NCBI GenBank assembly: GCA_965198675.1
Contig: OZ240666.1
Coordinates: forward strand, 186,001 to 250,000
Direction of reading: 5' to 3'
Length of the DNA: 64,000 nt
Origin: Prochloron sp965198675
GTDB lineage: Bacteria > Cyanobacteriota > Cyanobacteriia > Cyanobacteriales > Prochloraceae
Numbering within the stretch: position 1 is the stretch's first letter; each line of letters starts with the position of its first letter. This document shows, in pieces, positions 43,041-51,225 of this stretch. Position numbers and translations under genes: made by a program. The notes under the pieces are model-generated. The model ran no database searches, was not told the origin of the DNA, and saw nothing but the letters and a program-made list of their open reading frames with translations.

Positions 43041-44217
43041 GATTCTTATCCAGAAGTCGCCGCCAGCTCTGGAAATAGTCCCGATCTACTGAACAGTAGC
43101 GTAAATGACGACGCTGGTTTTGCCTCCCGATGGCAGTGCGTCCGTGCAGAACACGGTGGTTGTCAAACATCACCAGATCCCCTGGTTGCAGTCCTTGTTT
43201 TAGGCAGTATCTTGGATCGGTATAGAGCTGCATTAGCTTTCTATATGCGGCATAAAATGGCTCGATAATCTCCTCTGGTAAGTCCAAGGGAGCAGGAAAT
43301 AGATTGCTGATCCGAACTTCCTTCAAATTACCACCACTATCGAGGCAAAAAACTGGACTGCTGAACCGCATATCAATGTGCGCCGCGTAATGTTTTCGGA
43401 AAGGAACTTCGTAACGGCACAGTAGATCGAACGCCTCTGAATCCTCCTGACGTAGTATTTCTGCTATTTGGAAACCATCCACAAAGGTAGACTGACCACT
43501 ACCATCATTGTTCGCCATTAAACAGTGGAAAAAAATAATTCCCGGTGGTGCATACTGATAGGCATCATCCGTGTGGGGGATGAGGTTAATTTGGGAATTA
43601 GCAACACTTTTCTGGCTTTCCTCTGGATCCACAACAATCTCGAAAACACGCCCGTAATTTGTCTCCAATAAAGGACCAAATGACTGGGCGAAGGATTCGA
43701 GTTCGACCGTTTGAGGAGGCACATTTCGCAAAAAGCAAATCCCGTAATCCCTCAGATGTTCTAACAGTTGCAACCGACTTTTATCCCCAGTTCGGACTTC
43801 TTCATAAGCAATCTGCGGTAGGCTAGTTACAATCTGGCTATCCCAAAGAATGGGTTGATGCTGGCGATGCCTTCTCTCGGTAGCAGAATAGCAGTGCTGT
43901 CGCAACCACGAAGCATTATAGATGCTTCTGTGACCGTTGGGTTTCCATAATATTTCCAGTGCGTTGCCACTATGCCAACGAACTGAGAGGGGTTCTATAT
44001 CTACTGGAACATCAACGATCCGAAAACGCTTTTCTCCATGTGTGGGGTCCCCACACACAGGGCAATCACAGTTATCCCGCAGCCAAATATAGTGGAATGT
44101 ACTCCGATGACCGTCAACCCAATCAAGAAAAAGTTTTCTCCTATCTTGCTGAACTTTACGAATTTTGTATTGTTGAGGTTGACTTCTCACAGCCAAATCT
44201 TGAACTATATGACTCAT
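43024..44217 (-). CDS. Gamma-butyrobetaine-hydroxylase-like 2OG/Fe(II) dioxygenase
   Basis: About 397-residue TauD/TfdA-superfamily dioxygenase with the N-terminal zinc motif of the gamma-butyrobetaine / trimethyllysine hydroxylase group (LRDNCDCPVCGDPTHGEKRF, DUF971-like). The catalytic domain has LIPHTDDAYQYAPPGI (Fe ligands His and Asp) and DNHRVLHGRTAIG (distal His, 2OG Arg). The start MSHIVQDLA at 44217 is preferred over 44235. The substrate is probably a quaternary amine or amino acid, but no carnitine pathway is visible here. It converges on tsaC. Confidence 0.88.
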   Translation of the reverse strand: MSHIVQDLAVRSQPQQYKIRKVQQDRRKLFLDWVDGHRSTFHYIWLRDNCDCPVCGDPTHGEKRFRIVDVPVDIEPLSVRWHSGNALEILWKPNGHRSIYNASWLRQHCYSATERRHRQHQPILWDSQIVTSLPQIAYEEVRTGDKSRLQLLEHLRDYGICFLRNVPPQTVELESFAQSFGPLLETNYGRVFEIVVDPEESQKSVANSQINLIPHTDDAYQYAPPGIIFFHCLMANNDGSGQSTFVDGFQIAEILRQEDSEAFDLLCRYEVPFRKHYAAHIDMRFSSPVFCLDSGGNLKEVRISNLFPAPLDLPEEIIEPFYAAYRKLMQLYTDPRYCLKQGLQPGDLVMFDNHRVLHGRTAIGRQNQRRHLRYCSVDRDYFQSWRRLLDKNLSFQG

Positions 44218-44267
44218 TAAAATTGGTACTCCCAAATAATTGGTGGAACGGCGACTGTTACCTTCCC

Positions 44268-44599
44268 TTATTTCCTTTTTTTATTCCGAAAATAGTTTAG
44301 CCCTCCTGCTGCTATTATACCAATGATTCCTGGTATGGGACCAAACTCAAAAGGTACCAAAACTGGTAAAGTGGATGATGATGTTTCAAAAGCTATTTCA
44401 CCTATTTGTGTAACGTACTGCAGCCCATCAGGCCTTGAGTGATTCGACAGAATATTTAAAAGTTGGTATAATAATTATGGCCTAAAATTGATGTAACAAA
44501 AACGGGCTGTAAAATAGTATTAGTAACAGCATGGGCAGCGCCATGAGTAAGGAGTGTGGCAGCAGTCATCACTATAGTGGCAGTTAGTTGATGTTTCAT
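44268..44599 (-). pseudogene. PFE-CTERM surface protein, internally deleted
   Basis: ATG 44599 starts a signal peptide, MKHQLTATIVMTAATLLTHG followed by AAHAVTNT. After about 47 codons the frame ends at TAA. Another frame then reads LPVLVPFEFGPIPGIIG, IIAAGGLNYFRNKKRK and stop: the cyanobacterial PFE-CTERM sorting tail (V-P-F-E-F, hydrophobic helix, basic end). Only the two sorting ends and about 40 residues remain, so most of the surface protein has been deleted. Confidence 0.72.
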
Positions 44600-44787
44600 T
44601 TTTAACAATCTTCAAAGAGGTCTAGATGAGGGCAAAGTTGCATGAAACTATGGGTTGACAAGATACAGTCGGCAATGTTTCACAGGATAAACCGCCTAAT
44701 TTATTAATTGTAACGCAATCAAACCAACAATAGCTTAAACAATCCCATTTAAATTTCGGCACACCCATGGTGCCACGATACCACAAT
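44600..44787. other. Intergenic, probable upstream region of the PFE-CTERM relic
   Basis: AT-rich, with no frame and no strong box pair on either strand. A TAGGATGCGTTA element follows. Confidence 0.4.
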
Positions 44788-44910
44788 GTAGGATGCTAAG
44801 AAGTCGTAGGATGCGTTACTAGCCGTAGGATGCGTTACTAGCCGTAGGATGCGTTACTAGCCGTAAGTAGTAGCAACAATACAAACTTTGTTGGCGTAAC
44901 GCATCCTACG
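44788..44910. repeat. TAGGATGCGTTA element
   Basis: Three tandem GTAGGATGCGTTACTAGCC units, the core AGTAGTAGCAACAATACAAA, CTTTGTTGGCG and the inverted end TAACGCATCCTAC. Almost identical to 49029-49150. Confidence 0.9.
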
Positions 44911-44915
44911 ATTCC

Positions 44916-45591
44916 CTATTGCTGAAAAAAGCCACGAGAATTAATAACATTTTCACTAAATTTTTCAAAAGGTGTATTTTTCCATGATAAAACCCTCGTT
45001 TTATTTGGCTCCCAATCAAGCATTTTTTCAGAAAAATCCACCCTAAATTTAGGGCATAATACTTTTAGCATAGTTTCAGGTATTTTTTACTAAATCGCCT
45101 GAGTCAATAACCAAAGGCTTTTCTTGTGTTAAGTCCTCAATTTCTTTGAAAAGTTGATAATGTTCTTCCCAGCCGACACGAGATTCCCACTCTTCCCAGA
45201 CAAAACCGCTAGCTGTTCTGGCTTTCCAGTATGAAAGAACTGTTTCTCTTGGATTTCTAATTAAAAAGAAATTTTTTACTTTAGAGAGCCAGTTTTTGTT
45301 AAATCCAGGGAGAAGATGATATGACATATGTTTTTGAAACGAAAAAGATTTTCCCTCTGGCAAATCGCCAGTTAGTTTTTTAACGATACTTGAATAATTA
45401 GTATCGGGATGTCTTGATAAATAATCTGATGCATAATTCATCCGCTCATAGTCGGTCAAACTATTAACAAAATAGCAACCATCTAAAGGTTCATCATAGA
45501 TAATGCAATCATCAATCTGCTCAAAAGCTCGTGTTATTACAGTTGAACGACTTCTCGGACAAGCCCCCATAGCAATAGGTTTAGTTTTCAT
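44916..45591 (-). pseudogene. Sulfotransferase-like protein, frameshifted
   Basis: P-loop sulfotransferase-type protein: 5'-phosphosulfate-loop-like GACPRSRSTVITRAFEQ at residues 9-25 and 3'-phosphate site FFLIRNPRETVLSYWKAR. In frame to SGDLVKNT and a stop at 45076. The next frame continues PETMLKVLCPKFRVDFSEKM, RVLSWKNTPFEKFSENV and GFFQQ with a stop at 44916, completing a normal length of about 223 residues. One extra A near 45090 explains the shift. It follows the dehydrogenase and aminotransferase genes on the same strand. Confidence 0.78.
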
Positions 45592-45635
45592 TAAATTCTG
45601 AAATTGTACGACCAGTAAATTAAATGCGTAACAGT

Positions 45636-46493
45636 TTACTCCTGCAAGTCCATCATCCGAGTGAAACTTTTATCCCCACCATAGGTGGCACAAGCCTGTT
45701 GCAAAACCTCACATAGACGCTCTGAAAATTCTAGAGAGGTTTTGAAGGTTTGATTCAGTTCATTGACCAAACAGGCATCCTTGTGAGCTAAGTTTAATGT
45801 AAACGCCGGACCCGGATTCCCTTCTAAGATAGAGGGAAGCAATTTTTCCGCTACCCAGCTACTCCCCGAACCCGCTTGAATCATGTTCGTCAGTTGTTGG
45901 GGATCGATTCCTGCTTCTGTTCCCAAAGACAGCACCTCCCCCAGAGCTTTAGTATTGATGAAGCAAAGATAATTAATCAGCAATTTGGCAAGGATAGCAT
46001 GAGAAAGTGGCCCCACATAATAAATCTGGGAACCAATAGCTTCCAATATCCCTTTAATTTTGTCAAAAGTCTCTTGATTTCCCCCCACAAACATGGATAG
46101 CGTGCCAGTTTCTGCCCCCTTTGCCCCCCCAGAAACAGGGGCTGCAATGGAGTCAATTTCCCGTTCCTCAGCAAGGGCTGAAATCTTGGTCATAATTTCT
46201 CTTGAATTGGTTCCAGTATCGATCCAAATCGTTCCGGGGCGAGCATGGGCAATCACTCCAGCATCTCCCAACATGACAGATTCTAACTGTTTTGGCCCTG
46301 GCAGACTGGTCATGATGACATCAGCAGCCCCTGTTACCTCTGGGATGGAATTCCGCCAACTTGCTCCGGCTGCTATTAAGGTTTCTGCTTTTGACCGTTG
46401 GATGTCATGTACCGAAACTTCAAATCCTTTCTTGAGCAGATTAGCAACCATACCACTGCCCATATTACCTAGACCAATAAATCCAATCCTCAT
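45636..46493 (-). CDS. 3-hydroxyisobutyrate dehydrogenase family NAD(P) oxidoreductase
   Basis: 285-residue beta-hydroxyacid dehydrogenase. Rossmann motif GFIGLGNMGSGMVANLL at residues 4-20; substrate-binding signature AAPVSGGAKGAETGTLSMFV near 118-137; catalytic Lys in HAILAKLLINYLCF. Substrates in the family are 3-hydroxyisobutyrate, tartronate semialdehyde, glyoxylate or succinic semialdehyde. It starts 29 bp after a class III aminotransferase, so the two may act in sequence on an amino acid-derived semialdehyde. Confidence 0.93.
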   Translation of the reverse strand: MRIGFIGLGNMGSGMVANLLKKGFEVSVHDIQRSKAETLIAAGASWRNSIPEVTGAADVIMTSLPGPKQLESVMLGDAGVIAHARPGTIWIDTGTNSREIMTKISALAEEREIDSIAAPVSGGAKGAETGTLSMFVGGNQETFDKIKGILEAIGSQIYYVGPLSHAILAKLLINYLCFINTKALGEVLSLGTEAGIDPQQLTNMIQAGSGSSWVAEKLLPSILEGNPGPAFTLNLAHKDACLVNELNQTFKTSLEFSERLCEVLQQACATYGGDKSFTRMMDLQE

Positions 46494-46522
46494 GGGGAAT
46501 TTCTCCTATTTCAAAACCAGTG

Positions 46523-47857
46523 TCAACCCTCGTAGGCTTCATCGGCAATTTTCAAAGCATCGTCAATGATAGCAAAACCTTCTTCCAACTGTTCCTCATT
46601 GATGCAAAGTGGAGGGGACATAAACACCCAGTTCCAGCGCACAAGACCGTGCAAACCCAGCTCCCGAAGACGGGCAGCAACTTTACCCATAACCACCATT
46701 TCCTGGGGTTTTGCATTCCAGGGAGCCAAAGGTTCCCGCGTTTCTCGGTTCTTCACGCACTCAATCACTCCATAGAGTCCTAAGCTACGGACATCTCCTA
46801 CTGATGGATGTTTTGCCTTCATTTCCTGTAACTTTTCTGCCAGGCGATCGCCCATAATCCGGCTATTTTCCACCAGATTTTCTTCTTCATAAACCTCCAT
46901 GGTCGCCAGAGCAGCAGCGCAACCCAAGGGATGCCCACTAAATGTTAGCCCACAGACGAAGGGGTTAGTTTCAAAGTAATCGGCGATATGCTGCCGTACT
47001 ATCACTGCACCCATAGGAATATAGCCGCAGGTGAGTCCCTTAGCCATTGCCATAATATCGGGAACCACCCCGTAATGCTCGATCGCAAACATTTTTCCAG
47101 TGCGACCAAAGCCTGCGATAACTTCGTCGCAAATGAGTAAGATGCCGTGCTTATCAGCATATTCCCCTAGGGCTTGCCAATAACCATCGGGGGGAATAAT
47201 CACACCATTGAAACCAGTAATCGTTTCCATCAGGATCGCCGCCACGTTTTCCGGCCCCTCAAACTCAATGGTTTGGATGACGTGATCTATATACACTTGG
47301 AGATTTCCTTCTGGTGCGTAGCCAAAAGGGCAACGGTAGGCATAGGGGTCGTGAACCCGAACAATCCCACTAATAGTCGGTTCGTGAGCCAAGCGTCTGG
47401 GGTCTCCTCCTGCAATTGCTGCACCGAGGGTAGCGCCATGATAACTGCGATATCGGGTGACAATTTTGTGCCTACCCGTGCACATACGTGCTATTTTAAT
47501 GGCATTTTCAATGGCTTCAGCCCCACTCAGGGTAAAGAAAGTCTTGGTCAGATCCCCTGGTGTAATTTCTGCTAATTTAGCCGCTGTTGCCGCACGAATT
47601 TCTGTAGCAGTACCGGGATGGGCGAATACCAGTTTATCGGCTTGGTCTTTTATGGCTGCGATCACCTTGGGGTGGCTGTGGCCAATATTCATATTGACGT
47701 ACTGACTGGAAAAATCCAGGTACTTTTTGCCGTCTTTATCCCAGAAGTAAACCCCCTCAGCACGTTCCATAACGATGGGATTTTGGATGTTTTTCTGAGG
47801 TACCCAGGAAAAAAAGACGTGATCGCGATGGGTTTTGACAATTTCTTGAGCGTTCAT
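46523..47857 (-). CDS. Class III (omega-amino acid) aminotransferase
   Basis: 444-residue PLP-dependent transaminase starting MNAQEIVKTHRDHVFFSW. PLP contacts: SGAEAIENAIKIAR, the YHG in YRSYHGATLGA, LLICDEVIAGFGRTG and the Schiff-base Lys in IMAMAKGLTCGYIPMGA. Likely amino donors are omega-amino acids such as beta-alanine or beta-aminoisobutyrate; the dehydrogenase after it would reduce the resulting semialdehyde. The first 12 residues are nearly the same as those of the upstream methyltransferase. Confidence 0.92.
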   Translation of the reverse strand: MNAQEIVKTHRDHVFFSWVPQKNIQNPIVMERAEGVYFWDKDGKKYLDFSSQYVNMNIGHSHPKVIAAIKDQADKLVFAHPGTATEIRAATAAKLAEITPGDLTKTFFTLSGAEAIENAIKIARMCTGRHKIVTRYRSYHGATLGAAIAGGDPRRLAHEPTISGIVRVHDPYAYRCPFGYAPEGNLQVYIDHVIQTIEFEGPENVAAILMETITGFNGVIIPPDGYWQALGEYADKHGILLICDEVIAGFGRTGKMFAIEHYGVVPDIMAMAKGLTCGYIPMGAVIVRQHIADYFETNPFVCGLTFSGHPLGCAAALATMEVYEEENLVENSRIMGDRLAEKLQEMKAKHPSVGDVRSLGLYGVIECVKNRETREPLAPWNAKPQEMVVMGKVAARLRELGLHGLVRWNWVFMSPPLCINEEQLEEGFAIIDDALKIADEAYEG

Positions 47858-47875
47858 GACAGTGTTTCTAATCAA

Positions 47876-48022
47876 TTTCTGAGCATTAATGGTTGGTAGG
47901 ACTTACGCAAACACAACGATAAATTTAGTATTCCAGACATACCCGATCCCCCCAACCCCCCTTAAAAAGGGGGGCTTTGCGTCAGTCCTAGTTGGTTTGG
48001 GAGATCCTCCTGTCCTTGATTT
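47876..48022. other. Spacer with C/G-run hairpin
   Basis: Contains CCAACCCCCCTTAAAAAGGGGGGC, a hairpin of the same type as in the group II maturase gene near 20000. No gene. Confidence 0.6.
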
Positions 48023-48835
48023 CTACTCTGGTTTCCTGGCACGGAGAATGGTTGAGAAGGGAAAATCAACAAAGGATGTATATCCAGGATCGAACCTCTG
48101 AGAAGGTGGCACAAGTTCCAACGTGAAAGGTTCTAGCTTTGCTTGGGAAAACCCGACGCTTTCCAGCACCTGTAGGCAGGTTTGCTCTTCCCAGTGATAA
48201 TGCCAAGATGTCTCCGTTTGCCCGTCTGGTAGCTTCACATTACACTGGCACTGCTCCCCTTCCTGGGTATCGGCAGGGTCACGCCCGCTGATGGGAGCCT
48301 GAAAGATGGAAACGCCCGCTCTGTAAGGTCGCTTTATGCTTGTTCGATTCCATACATCATTATTAACCGCTAAAACCAGACGTCCCCCAGGACAAAAACA
48401 ATCATAACAAAGCTTTACCATGCTTAAAAGTTTTATTTTGTCCTTGGCATAACAAAATAGGCAGTGGGCAACCACAACATCGTAGTTGCCACCGTCCACA
48501 CATCCCTGGGTCATGGCATCCCCCACGAGATATTGAATTCCCAAAGGCTCGGCAGCTTCGATTTCCTGTGCCTTGGCGATCATGCCACTGCTGATATCGC
48601 TGCCAACAATGCTGGCTGACGGATAAGCCTGCTTGAGTCCTCGCGCGATGGGTCCGGTTCCGCAGGATAGCTCTAGTATCCGTTGACCCGACCCATTACC
48701 AACAGCAGCCACAAACAGCTCTTTTGCGGCCCTCCGATAGTCGGTCTGGAGGTAGTCTTCAAACACATCGGCTATGTCATTATCGTCCTGGTATTTAAGG
48801 TCGCTATGAGTTTTAACTATTTCTTGAGCCTTCAT
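48023..48835 (-). CDS. Class I SAM-dependent methyltransferase
   Basis: 270-residue methyltransferase. Motif I is RILELSCGTGPIARGL (near 52-67), followed by an acidic strand end in SIVGSDISSGMI and motif II in YDVVVAHCLFCY. The substrate is not evident; the C-terminal third has many Cys residues (QCQCNV, TCLQVL). It begins MKAQEIVKTHSD, shared with the aminotransferase 150 bp downstream on the same strand. Confidence 0.85.
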   Translation of the reverse strand: MKAQEIVKTHSDLKYQDDNDIADVFEDYLQTDYRRAAKELFVAAVGNGSGQRILELSCGTGPIARGLKQAYPSASIVGSDISSGMIAKAQEIEAAEPLGIQYLVGDAMTQGCVDGGNYDVVVAHCLFCYAKDKIKLLSMVKLCYDCFCPGGRLVLAVNNDVWNRTSIKRPYRAGVSIFQAPISGRDPADTQEGEQCQCNVKLPDGQTETSWHYHWEEQTCLQVLESVGFSQAKLEPFTLELVPPSQRFDPGYTSFVDFPFSTILRARKPE

Positions 48836-48881
48836 GTTATTGTCGTGATAGGTAGACTATAGCAGGGTTTTCCCCCACACA

Positions 48882-48915
48882 GTACCGGACGTACACTGTT
48901 CAAAGCATCCGGCTC
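48882..48915 (-). other. Group II intron domain V-like hairpin
   Basis: 34-nt minus-strand hairpin GAGCCGGATG ... GAACA ... ACGTCCGGTAC, the length and ends of a domain V with the AGC triad present but one stem mismatch. It is followed by TGTGTGGGGG. It stands alone, 47 bp upstream of the methyltransferase start, and looks like a decayed intron 3' end. Confidence 0.55.
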
Positions 48916-49028
48916 CTGCTCAGGCGCGGCTGCGCAGGAGCAGGGGTGTATCATTGTACTCACTGGCGCGTTTACTCCCCATTTCTGGAGTCGGATTTCA
49001 GGTCTCATTCTAATTGGGCTTTGAGTCC

Positions 49029-49150
49029 GTAGGATGCTAAGAAGTCGTAGGATGCGTTACTAGCCGTAGGATGCGTTACTAGCCGTAGGATGCGTTACTA
49101 GCCGTAAGTAGTAGCAACAATACAAACTTTGTTGGCGTAACGCATCCTAC
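49029..49150. repeat. TAGGATGCGTTA element
   Basis: Near-identical copy of 44788-44910, with the tandem GTAGGATGCGTTACTAGCC units, the AGTAGTAGCAACAATACAAA core and the end TAACGCATCCTAC. It abuts the 3' end of the 2'-5' RNA ligase gene. Confidence 0.9.
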
Positions 49151-49154
49151 ATTC

Positions 49155-49709
49155 TTACTCATTAAAGACAAATTCTTGACAGGTATGCCAACGTTTTCCA
49201 TTGTGTATTAAGAGAGTTACCACAGGCACGATGAATTCAAAGTATAACTGCTGATGTTCTAATTCTGACCATGCTTTCCGGAAATTCTGTTTCGTTAAAT
49301 CTCGGAAGGCTACGGTTATATGAGGGGTATAATGACGATTACTGCCCCCAGTATCCATAATACCACAAGATGACTGGAGATAGTTGCTCAATTTTTTTTG
49401 GATTGTCAGCAGTTCTGGAGTTGGGATAACATTAATATATATTACCCGAGTTGAAAATGCCCCAAAGCCGTCGAGAGTTATTGGGATGGGGTTTTGGGTC
49501 AGGGCAAATTCTGTTAGTTTTTGCTGGAGATTCGGTAATTCTGATCCAGACCAGTGGAACGAGGGTTGTAAAGTAATGTGAGGTGGAGATTTTTGGGCGG
49601 CACGACTATTATAAACTGTAGCAAAGCGCTGCTCGATCTGTCTGGCAATTTGTCTTACATCCTCGGGAGGAAGCAGAGCAATAAAAAATCGTTGTTGTCC
49701 TGGATTCAT
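49155..49709 (-). CDS. thpR: RNA 2',3'-cyclic phosphodiesterase (2'-5' RNA ligase family)
   Basis: 2H phosphoesterase of about 184 residues. Both H-x-T motifs are present: HITLQP at residue 44 and HITVAF near 131. The N-terminal RFFIALLPPEDV is typical. It opens 2',3'-cyclic phosphates at RNA ends in vitro; the cellular substrate is unknown. The start MNPGQQRFF at 49709 is preferred over 49718. It is divergent from and adjacent to the YciI gene. Confidence 0.9.
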   Translation of the reverse strand: MNPGQQRFFIALLPPEDVRQIARQIEQRFATVYNSRAAQKSPPHITLQPSFHWSGSELPNLQQKLTEFALTQNPIPITLDGFGAFSTRVIYINVIPTPELLTIQKKLSNYLQSSCGIMDTGGSNRHYTPHITVAFRDLTKQNFRKAWSELEHQQLYFEFIVPVVTLLIHNGKRWHTCQEFVFNE

Positions 49710-49716
49710 AATTACC

Positions 49717-49983
49717 ATGCCCTGGTTTGTGAAGATAGAAGAAGGTATTGTCCCTAAAAGTACTTTCGATCGGTATGTCCCTGCCCATATTGCTTACGTT
49801 CGCGACTTAATCGCCCGGGGACACAAGGCGCAGAGTGGGTATTGGGGAGAGTTAGGGGGAGGAATGCTCTTGTTTGAGGCTGCTTCAATGGCGGAAGCTA
49901 AAGCTATTGTGACACGAGATCCTCTGATTGAGAACGGTTGTGTCCGCTATCAGCTCCATGAATGGCGTATTGTGGTGGAATAG
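49717..49983 (+). CDS. YciI family protein
   Basis: 88-residue ferredoxin-like dimeric alpha/beta-barrel protein: MPWFVKIEEGIVPKSTFDRY, the putative catalytic AHIAYVRDLIARGH region and VTRDPLIENGCVRYQLHEW. Related to muconolactone isomerase-like domains; function unknown. The start overlaps the region of the divergent thpR start. Confidence 0.88.
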   Translation: MPWFVKIEEGIVPKSTFDRYVPAHIAYVRDLIARGHKAQSGYWGELGGGMLLFEAASMAEAKAIVTRDPLIENGCVRYQLHEWRIVVE

Positions 49984-50004
49984 AAAAAATTTTTTCCTGG
50001 GGTG

Positions 50005-50034
50005 TTGACAGCAGCAGAAATTATATGTTATCTT
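50005..50034 (+). promoter_or_regulatory. SRP RNA promoter
   Basis: TTGACA (50005-50010), 18-bp spacer, TATCTT (50029-50034), ending just before the SRP RNA 5' end near 50041. Confidence 0.7.
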
Positions 50035-50040
50035 AAAAAA

Positions 50041-50138
50041 AGACTCGGATTCATGCGATCGCAACGCCTAAACTTTGTCAGGACCGGAAGGTAGCAGCAA
50101 TACGGGATGCTTGTGATAGGCTTGGACTCCGGGTCTTT
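50041..50138 (+). ncRNA. ffs: Signal recognition particle RNA, small bacterial type (4.5S)
   Basis: The Ffh-binding domain IV core is clear: GTCAGGACCGGAAGGTAGCAGCA with the GGAA tetraloop, closing in CGGGATGCTTGTGATAGGC. Outer arms GACTCGGA (50042) and ACTCCGGGTC (about 50126) pair. With Ffh it targets membrane proteins co-translationally. Confidence 0.95.
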
Positions 50139-50210
50139 GACGTTGGCGAGCATTTTTCTCTCTTCATCTTTTATCCTAGAGAAAGAACCTGATTAGACCA
50201 CTGGGGTAAT

Positions 50211-50573
50211 ATGGCTGGCAATCTTTTTCAAAAAGCACTGTACATGGGCGTTGGTTTGGCTAATTATGCCGCTGAAAAAGCAGGAAAGACTCTGAAGGAA
50301 TTGAGGACTGACGCTGAAAAGTTGGCCAACGAGATGGTTCAACGAGGGGAGATAACCACGGAAGAAGCCCGCAAAATGGTAGAAGAACTGATGCAAAAGG
50401 CGCAAGACAAATCGGTGGAACCGTCTCCAGCGTCGTCCAAGTCCGAACCCCGCTTGATTGAAATTGTCGCAGAAGAGGAGGAAGAGGCTGAGAAGGAACC
50501 GGAAAATTTGGATGCTTTGCGTCAGGAAGTGGAATCTCTCCAAGATGAACTGCGTCGTCTGAAGCGAAATTAA
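50211..50573 (+). CDS. Phasin-like / coiled-coil hypothetical protein
   Basis: 120-residue acidic protein: MAGNLFQKALYMGVGLANYA, a helix GEITTEEARKMVEELMQKAQD, an acidic hinge (EEEEEAEKEPE) and a C-terminal coiled coil (ALRQEVESLQDELRRLK). The 'RGEITTEEA' pattern resembles phasin-like or polyhydroxyalkanoate-granule-associated proteins conserved in cyanobacteria. Function uncertain. A group II intron relic starts right after its stop. Confidence 0.7.
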   Translation: MAGNLFQKALYMGVGLANYAAEKAGKTLKELRTDAEKLANEMVQRGEITTEEARKMVEELMQKAQDKSVEPSPASSKSEPRLIEIVAEEEEEAEKEPENLDALRQEVESLQDELRRLKRN

Positions 50574-50576
50574 GAA

Positions 50577-50778
50577 TGAGAAGACCGTACACCCTAGACC
50601 CTAAACAACTGGAAACCAAAGAACTGTGTTGCCCTGCACTGGGAATGCCATCAACATCAAGAGGTCCGGAAGAGCAGCTTAACAGCGATGAGACCGGGGA
50701 GCCGTATGAGGTGAAAGTCTCATGTACGGTTCTAAGGACGGAGACGGTAGGTCACACCTACCTCTCTAGTCCAACTAT
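50577..50778 (+). mobile_element. 3' fragment of a group II intron
   Basis: Contains a canonical 34-nt domain V (50699-50732: GAGCCGTATG, GGTGAAAGTC, TGTACGGTTC) and a domain VI-like helix (GACGGTAGGTCACACCTACC) ending near TAT at 50778. The preceding about 120 bp look like the end of domain IV. The reverse transcriptase and 5' half are missing. Confidence 0.82.
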
Positions 50779-50794
50779 GCTTTTTTTCCAGGTT

Positions 50795-50880
50795 GGCAAA
50801 ATATCCTAAATTTAAAGCAAAAAGACACTATAGAGGCTGGACATATCCAGATAAAGCCGGGTGGAAAGTCCACACTATTG
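50795..50880 (+). pseudogene. Possible TnpB-like fragment
   Basis: Reads KYPKFKAKRHYRGWTYPDKA and GWKVHTI, similar in style to the F/Y-P-x-F-K-x-K-x-x-Y block of TnpB/OrfB proteins. It is very short and ends in repeat DNA; the assignment is tentative. Confidence 0.3.
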
Positions 50881-50940
50881 AGCAGAGGTTCTCTTCCACA
50901 TTTTTTCTTGCGTTTATCGAACGCGCGGAAGACCCCACCC

Positions 50941-51109
50941 GTAGGATGCGGCCTTCTGTCGTAGGATGCGTTACTAGCCGTAGGATGCGTTACTAGCCGT
51001 AGGATGCGTTACTAGCCGTAAGTAGTAGCAACAATACAAACTTTGTTGGCGTAACGCATCGTACGTAGCAGCATCCTAAATTAAATGGGTTAGCGTAACG
51101 CATCCTACG
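50941..51109. repeat. TAGGATGCGTTA element, long form
   Basis: Tandem GTAGGATGCGTTACTAGCC units, the core AGTAGTAGCAACAATACAAA, TAACGCATCGTACGTAGCAG and a second end TTAGCGTAACGCATCCTAC. It matches 33869-33999 over its length, including the flanking CCCCACCC. It lies 117 bp upstream of tnpB. Confidence 0.9.
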
Positions 51110-51225
51110 GGTAGCATAGCGGAGCGGGGTGGGGATGGATAGCGCGCCGCAACTTTAAAATTCCTCTTGACTTCTCATAAAATACGCGGTAATATGTAAA
51201 GGTACTTCAAAACACCCTCGCATAG

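Noticed and set aside
42559..43060. Carnitine biosynthesis cluster (BBOX-like dioxygenase plus SHMT-type aldolase)
   Set aside because: The two genes are 10 kb apart with unrelated genes between, and no trimethylaminobutyraldehyde dehydrogenase is present. Only a loose suggestion.
47174..47899. Plus-strand frames opposite the aminotransferase
   Set aside because: Antisense shadows with no start signals; the minus-strand gene has full catalytic motifs.
50576..50996. Two short plus-strand frames after the phasin-like gene
   Set aside because: The first is the group II intron domain IV/V region; the second starts in a possible TnpB scrap and runs into the TAGGATGCGTTA element.
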